DNA of 25,354 bases, from the NCBI GenBank assembly GCA_051953655.1, contig JBQCIO010000044.1:1-25354 (forward strand), written 5' to 3'. Of the stretch, positions 22,233-25,354 are shown one piece after another. The notes beneath the pieces are model-generated. The model ran no database searches, was not told the origin of the DNA, and saw only the letters and a program-made list of their open reading frames with translations. Source of the stretch: JBQCHF01 sp051953655 (lineage in GTDB: Bacteria; Actinomycetota; Actinomycetes; Motilibacterales; Motilibacteraceae). The stretch's first letter is position 1, and each line of letters starts with the position of its first letter. A program made the position numbers and the translations under genes.

Positions 22233-23168
22233 TCAGCGCAGGAGGTACTCCTGCGGACGAACCGACCGCAGCAGCTGCGCGACGTGCTCGCGGTAGAGCG
22301 CCGCGTGACCGCGGCGCAGCCCGGCCTCCTGCGCGAGCACGAGCAGCTCGGCCGCCGGTCCCTCGCCCCAGCCGTCGTCACGGCCGCCGCGGCCCCGTCG
22401 ACCGGTGGCGTAGGCGGCCAGGGCCTCGGACCGGGCGGCCACCCACGGACCGTCCGGCAGCACGTGCGTGGCCAGCTCGACGTCGTGACCCACCACCGCC
22501 TCCGGAGCCGACGCACGACGGCGACCGCCGTGGAGCGCCCGGGCGGCCAGCACGTCGTCGGTCGGCACCAGCAGCCCGAACAGACGGACGCCGTCGTGTC
22601 CGCGCTCGCGGAGCATCTCCACCGCCAGGCGCACCGCCGCGGCCACCAGCACGTGGTCGGGGTGGCCGGTGGCGCCGTCCTCCGGACCGGTGAGCACGAC
22701 GTCGGCGCGCAGCAGCGCCAGCTCGACCGCCACCACCTCGGCCAGGGCGAAGGCGTCCTGCCGGGTCAGCCAGCGCGAGACGTGACCGGAGTCGATACCG
22801 CTCTGCAGCCAGCCCTGGTTCGCCCCGCGCCAGCGCACCCCGCCCAGCGCCTCGCAGGCCTCGCGCAGCTGCGCGGTCCGCCGCGCGCCGGCCGCCCGCA
22901 GCTGGTCCAGGCTGGCCGTCAGGGCGCCGCGGGGAAGGGCCGCTCCCTCGCCGTCGGTGAGGGTGACCACGGTGACCGCACAGCCGCGCATCGCCGCGGC
23001 GGCCAGGGCCGAGCCGTGCAGGAGCACCTCGTCGCCAGGGTGGGCGACCACCGCCACGACATGCGGGGGCCGCGGCCGGTCCAGCACCCCGGGCCAGGGC
23101 AGCAGGCCCACCGGGAGCGGACGCGCAGCGCCCTCTCCGCGACCCGGCCCCGCACTTCGCCCCAGCAC
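22233..23168 (-). CDS. PIG-L/LmbE-family deacetylase-like protein with altered catalytic motif
   Basis: This 311-residue protein belongs to the zinc-dependent N-acetylglucosaminyl deacetylase superfamily (PIG-L, LmbE, MshB). The AHPDDE motif is present as AHPGDE at residues 42-47: zinc ligands H43 and D46 remain but the aspartate that acts as base in MshB is glycine (G45). The third ligand region GATGHPDH (166-172) is intact. The substrate is unknown; related actinobacterial enzymes act on mycothiol precursors or lincosamide intermediates, but those identities are not supported here. The GTG at 23166-23168 has GGGGAGG four bases upstream. The gene is divergent from the lipoprotein gene across a 303-base gap. 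Confidence 0.85.
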   Translation of the reverse strand: MLGRSAGPGRGEGAARPLPVGLLPWPGVLDRPRPPHVVAVVAHPGDEVLLHGSALAAAAMRGCAVTVVTLTDGEGAALPRGALTASLDQLRAAGARRTAQLREACEALGGVRWRGANQGWLQSGIDSGHVSRWLTRQDAFALAEVVAVELALLRADVVLTGPEDGATGHPDHVLVAAAVRLAVEMLRERGHDGVRLFGLLVPTDDVLAARALHGGRRRASAPEAVVGHDVELATHVLPDGPWVAARSEALAAYATGRRGRGGRDDGWGEGPAAELLVLAQEAGLRRGHAALYREHVAQLLRSVRPQEYLLR

Positions 23169-23471
23169 GCGTCCTCCCCGCTCCCTGTCCCGTCCGCCGG
23201 CAGCTGCCGAGCGGTAGGTCCCCGAGTGTGGTCACGGCCGAGGCGGGCGTCCACGGGATTCCCGTCTCGGTCCCGCAACGGTTGACCCCGGCTCTGTCAC
23301 GGAACGGCATCGGCACCCCTGCCGGCCTTGTCCGGCCCGGCCGGCCTCGCGTGCAGTGTGCCGGCGAGCCGCACCACGACCATCGGCGGTGGTGGCGGCC
23401 AACGGCTCTGGAACGTGACAGACCTCAACCCGAGTGTCTACGACAGGGCATAGGAGACAGGGAGTTCGCGC
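23169..23471. promoter_or_regulatory. Divergent intergenic region upstream of the lipoprotein gene
   Basis: These 303 bases lie between the PIG-L-like gene and the solute-binding protein gene. A TTGACC at 23281-23288 region could be a -35, but no clear -10 follows. A GGCC-rich stretch at about 23328-23345 can fold into a stem. A GGAG at 23461-23464 is the ribosome site for the downstream ATG. No coding region is seen. Confidence 0.3.
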
Positions 23472-25229
23472 ATGGAGCGCAGAAGGCTCGTGCTGGCCAC
23501 CGGGGTGGCCGCACTCAGCGGGTCGCTCGCACTGTCCGCCTGCGGCGGCGGGGGGTCCGCGTCCGGCCCCGGCGGCAGCGGTGGCAAGGCCGCGGCCACG
23601 ACGGGCGGGACGCTCACCGTCCTGACCCAGTCGCAGCAGCTGCAGCACCTCGATCCGCAGCGGGTCTACACCGGCGAGGACCTCGCGTTCCTCAACGCCT
23701 ACACGACCCGCACCCTCACCGCCTACAAGGCGTTGCCCGGCGGCGCAGGCAACGAGCTGGTGCCCGACCTCGCCACCGACACCGGGAAGGCCGGCGACGG
23801 CGGCAAGACCTGGGCGTTCACCATCCGCGACGGAGCGACCTGGGAGGACGGCACCCCCGTCACCTGCGCCGACGTCAAGTACGGGGTGTCCCGCACGTTC
23901 GCCCAGGACGTCATCACCGACGGGCCGACCTACGCGATCTCGATGCTCGACGTGCCCAAGGACAGCAAGGGCGCGCCGGTCTACAAGGGCCCCTACGCCG
24001 CGTCGGGCAGCGACACCGCAGCGTTCGACAAGGCGGTCACCTGCTCGTCGGACAACAAGACGATCACCTTCCACCTCGCCCGTCCGGTCGGCGACTTCAA
24101 CTACACCGTCACGCTCACCGCGTTCAGCGCGGTGCCCAAGGCCAAGGACGGCGGCGAGAAGTACGACGACCGGCCGTTCTCGGACGGGCCCTACAAGATC
24201 CAGGAGTACACCAAGGGCCAGCAGCTGGTCCTGGTCCGCAACGACCAGTGGAGGAAGGAGGGCGACGACTACCGGCCCGCCTACCCGGACACGGTCGTCG
24301 TCAAGTTCGGCGGGGACGCCGCGCTGCTCGACCAGCGCATGCAGGCCGACGCCGGCGAGGACCAGACCGCGGTGAACCAGGACCCGGTGGAGCCGGCCTC
24401 GCTGGCCTCGGTGTTCAACGACCCGCGGTTCGCCGACCGCCGGATCAACGACCTGGACGTGTTCGTCAGCTACCTCGCCATCAACACCAAGAAGGTGCCG
24501 AACCTCAAGCACCGCCAGGCCATCATGGCCGCGCTGGACCGCGCGCAGCTGCGGACCATCGCGGGCGGGAGCTTCGCCGGCGACCTCGGCGACGGCGTGG
24601 TCAAGCCCAACCTGGCCAAGGACTACGCGCCGTCCGGGGTGTGGGACACCCTGCTGGGCGCCAAGGTGCCCGACTCCGGCGACCCCGAGCTGGCCAAGAA
24701 GCTCATCGCCGAGTCCGGCGAGCCGATGCCGGTGCTCAAGTACGACTACAACCAGACGCCGACCAACGACAAGGCGGCCGCCTCGATGGTCGAGTCTCTG
24801 AAGAGGGCCGGCATCACCCTCGTCCCGAACCCGATCGAGCAGGGCCATTACTACTCGATCGTGCTCGACCCGGCGAAGGAGGACGCCCTCGCGCTGTCCG
24901 GATGGGGCGCGGACTGGCCGAACGCCTCCACCGTGGTGCCCGAGCTGTTCACCCCGGCCGGCGGGTTCAACCTGTCCCAGGCCGACGACAAGGCGTTCAA
25001 CGCGAAGGCCGAGAAGGCCAAGGCCGAGCTCGACCGCGACAAGCAGGCCGGCATGTGGCAGGAGCTGAACAAGGAGGCCATGGCCAACGCCTGGGCCATC
25101 CCGACCCGCTTCCGCCGCGAGCAGCGTCTGGCCGGCAGCCGGGTGCACGCCGCCCACGGCGAGAACGGCAAGACGTACCTGTGGACCCCGTACGGCTCCT
25201 GGCCCTACCTGGACCTCTACGTCTCCTGA
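23472..25229 (+). CDS. Solute-binding lipoprotein of a peptide/nickel-type ABC importer (SBP family 5)
   Basis: This 585-residue extracytoplasmic lipoprotein would deliver a peptide-like or other solute to an ABC importer. The signal peptide (residues 1-23) ends in lipobox LSAC with C24 as the lipid anchor, and the ERRRLVLA start leaves Tat export possible. A Gly/Ser-rich linker follows. SBP_bac_5 features are GGTLTVLTQ, LDPQRVYTGEDLAFLNAYTTRTL, DLATDT, WAFTIRDGATWEDGTPVTCADVKYGVSRTF and GPYKIQEY. The ATG has GGAG seven bases upstream. No permease or ATPase gene follows within the window, which ends 125 bases later. The ligand cannot be read from sequence. Confidence 0.9.
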   Translation: MERRRLVLATGVAALSGSLALSACGGGGSASGPGGSGGKAAATTGGTLTVLTQSQQLQHLDPQRVYTGEDLAFLNAYTTRTLTAYKALPGGAGNELVPDLATDTGKAGDGGKTWAFTIRDGATWEDGTPVTCADVKYGVSRTFAQDVITDGPTYAISMLDVPKDSKGAPVYKGPYAASGSDTAAFDKAVTCSSDNKTITFHLARPVGDFNYTVTLTAFSAVPKAKDGGEKYDDRPFSDGPYKIQEYTKGQQLVLVRNDQWRKEGDDYRPAYPDTVVVKFGGDAALLDQRMQADAGEDQTAVNQDPVEPASLASVFNDPRFADRRINDLDVFVSYLAINTKKVPNLKHRQAIMAALDRAQLRTIAGGSFAGDLGDGVVKPNLAKDYAPSGVWDTLLGAKVPDSGDPELAKKLIAESGEPMPVLKYDYNQTPTNDKAAASMVESLKRAGITLVPNPIEQGHYYSIVLDPAKEDALALSGWGADWPNASTVVPELFTPAGGFNLSQADDKAFNAKAEKAKAELDRDKQAGMWQELNKEAMANAWAIPTRFRREQRLAGSRVHAAHGENGKTYLWTPYGSWPYLDLYVS

Positions 25230-25246
25230 CCGGATGACGCAGAGTC

Positions 25247-25354
25247 GGGGGGGGGGGGGGCCGCCCCGCGGCGCGGGGGGGCGGCCCCCCACAAAAAAAA
25301 GAAGAAAAAAAAGAAGAAAACCCAACACAAGAAAATTTTTTTTTGGTTTTTGCT
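25247..25354. other. Probable assembly or sequencing artefact at the contig end
   Basis: A 14-base G run (25247-25260) is followed by GC homopolymers and then an A-rich, T-rich low-complexity tail (25291-25354), a composition found nowhere else in the window. Such tails are typical of low-quality reads joined at a contig end after a strong hairpin. I see no gene. Confidence 0.7.
25255..25290 (+). terminator. GC-rich hairpin after the lipoprotein gene
   Basis: A 13-base arm of Gs, CCG and Cs (25255-25267) pairs exactly with 25278-25290 around a 10-base loop. It begins 25 bases after the stop. It may be a genuine terminator, but the neighbouring sequence is suspect and the exact lengths of the G and C runs should not be trusted. 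Confidence 0.35.

Noticed and set aside
25291..25354. A-rich tail as an AT-rich island or foreign DNA
   Set aside because: It is low complexity, directly follows homopolymers and lies at the very end, which fits an artefact better than a transferred segment.

Overview
The base composition is very GC-rich. Codons end mostly in G or C, GTG starts are frequent, and several genes overlap by four bases. Together with a WS/DGAT acyltransferase, DUF1059, tandem YbjQ genes and an actinobacterial-style paa cluster, this points to a high-GC Actinomycetota. A Geodermatophilaceae-like genus is my guess, not a demonstrated fact. The window looks like a whole draft contig. It opens inside the 3' end of an IS30-like transposase, a typical assembly break, and closes in a poly-G/poly-A stretch that does not look genomic.

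Region 1 (1-5.9 kb): the transposase tail is followed by a minus-strand PAS-GAF-GAF-PP2C-HATPase regulatory phosphatase. A divergent plus-strand pair follows, a Nudix hydrolase and a sugar-phosphate nucleotidyltransferase overlapping by four bases. A WS/DGAT acyltransferase converges on the pair from the other side.

Region 2 (6-13.6 kb): a fused protein carries an exported alpha/beta-hydrolase, a membrane segment and an ABC ATPase, and is followed by its ABC-2 permease. A minus-strand operon encodes two tandem-YbjQ proteins and a small conserved protein. A pentapeptide-DinB protein, a DUF1059 protein and an ABM-like protein follow.

Region 3 (13.6-21 kb): this is a phenylacetate degradation locus. 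paaABCDE (minus strand) encodes the phenylacetyl-CoA epoxidase and its reductase. The divergent TetR gene (paaR-like), paaI and paaZ lie on the plus strand. A clear inverted-repeat operator sits between paaA and paaR. The ligase paaK and the beta-oxidation genes paaF, G, H and J are not in the window. An 80-residue membrane protein is translationally coupled to paaZ.

Region 4 (21-25.3 kb): an L-2-hydroxyglutarate oxidase-like enzyme, a PIG-L/LmbE-like protein with an altered catalytic motif, and a lipoprotein substrate-binding protein of a peptide/nickel-type ABC importer.

The most unusual signal is a dispersed 19-base palindrome, CTCCGACGNNNCGTCGGAG. It occurs at least five times in good form inside unrelated genes, always in the frame that encodes Ser-Asp-x-x-Ser-Glu. 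It behaves like a small palindromic element inserted in frame. A separate 42-bp perfect palindrome lies between two convergent operons.
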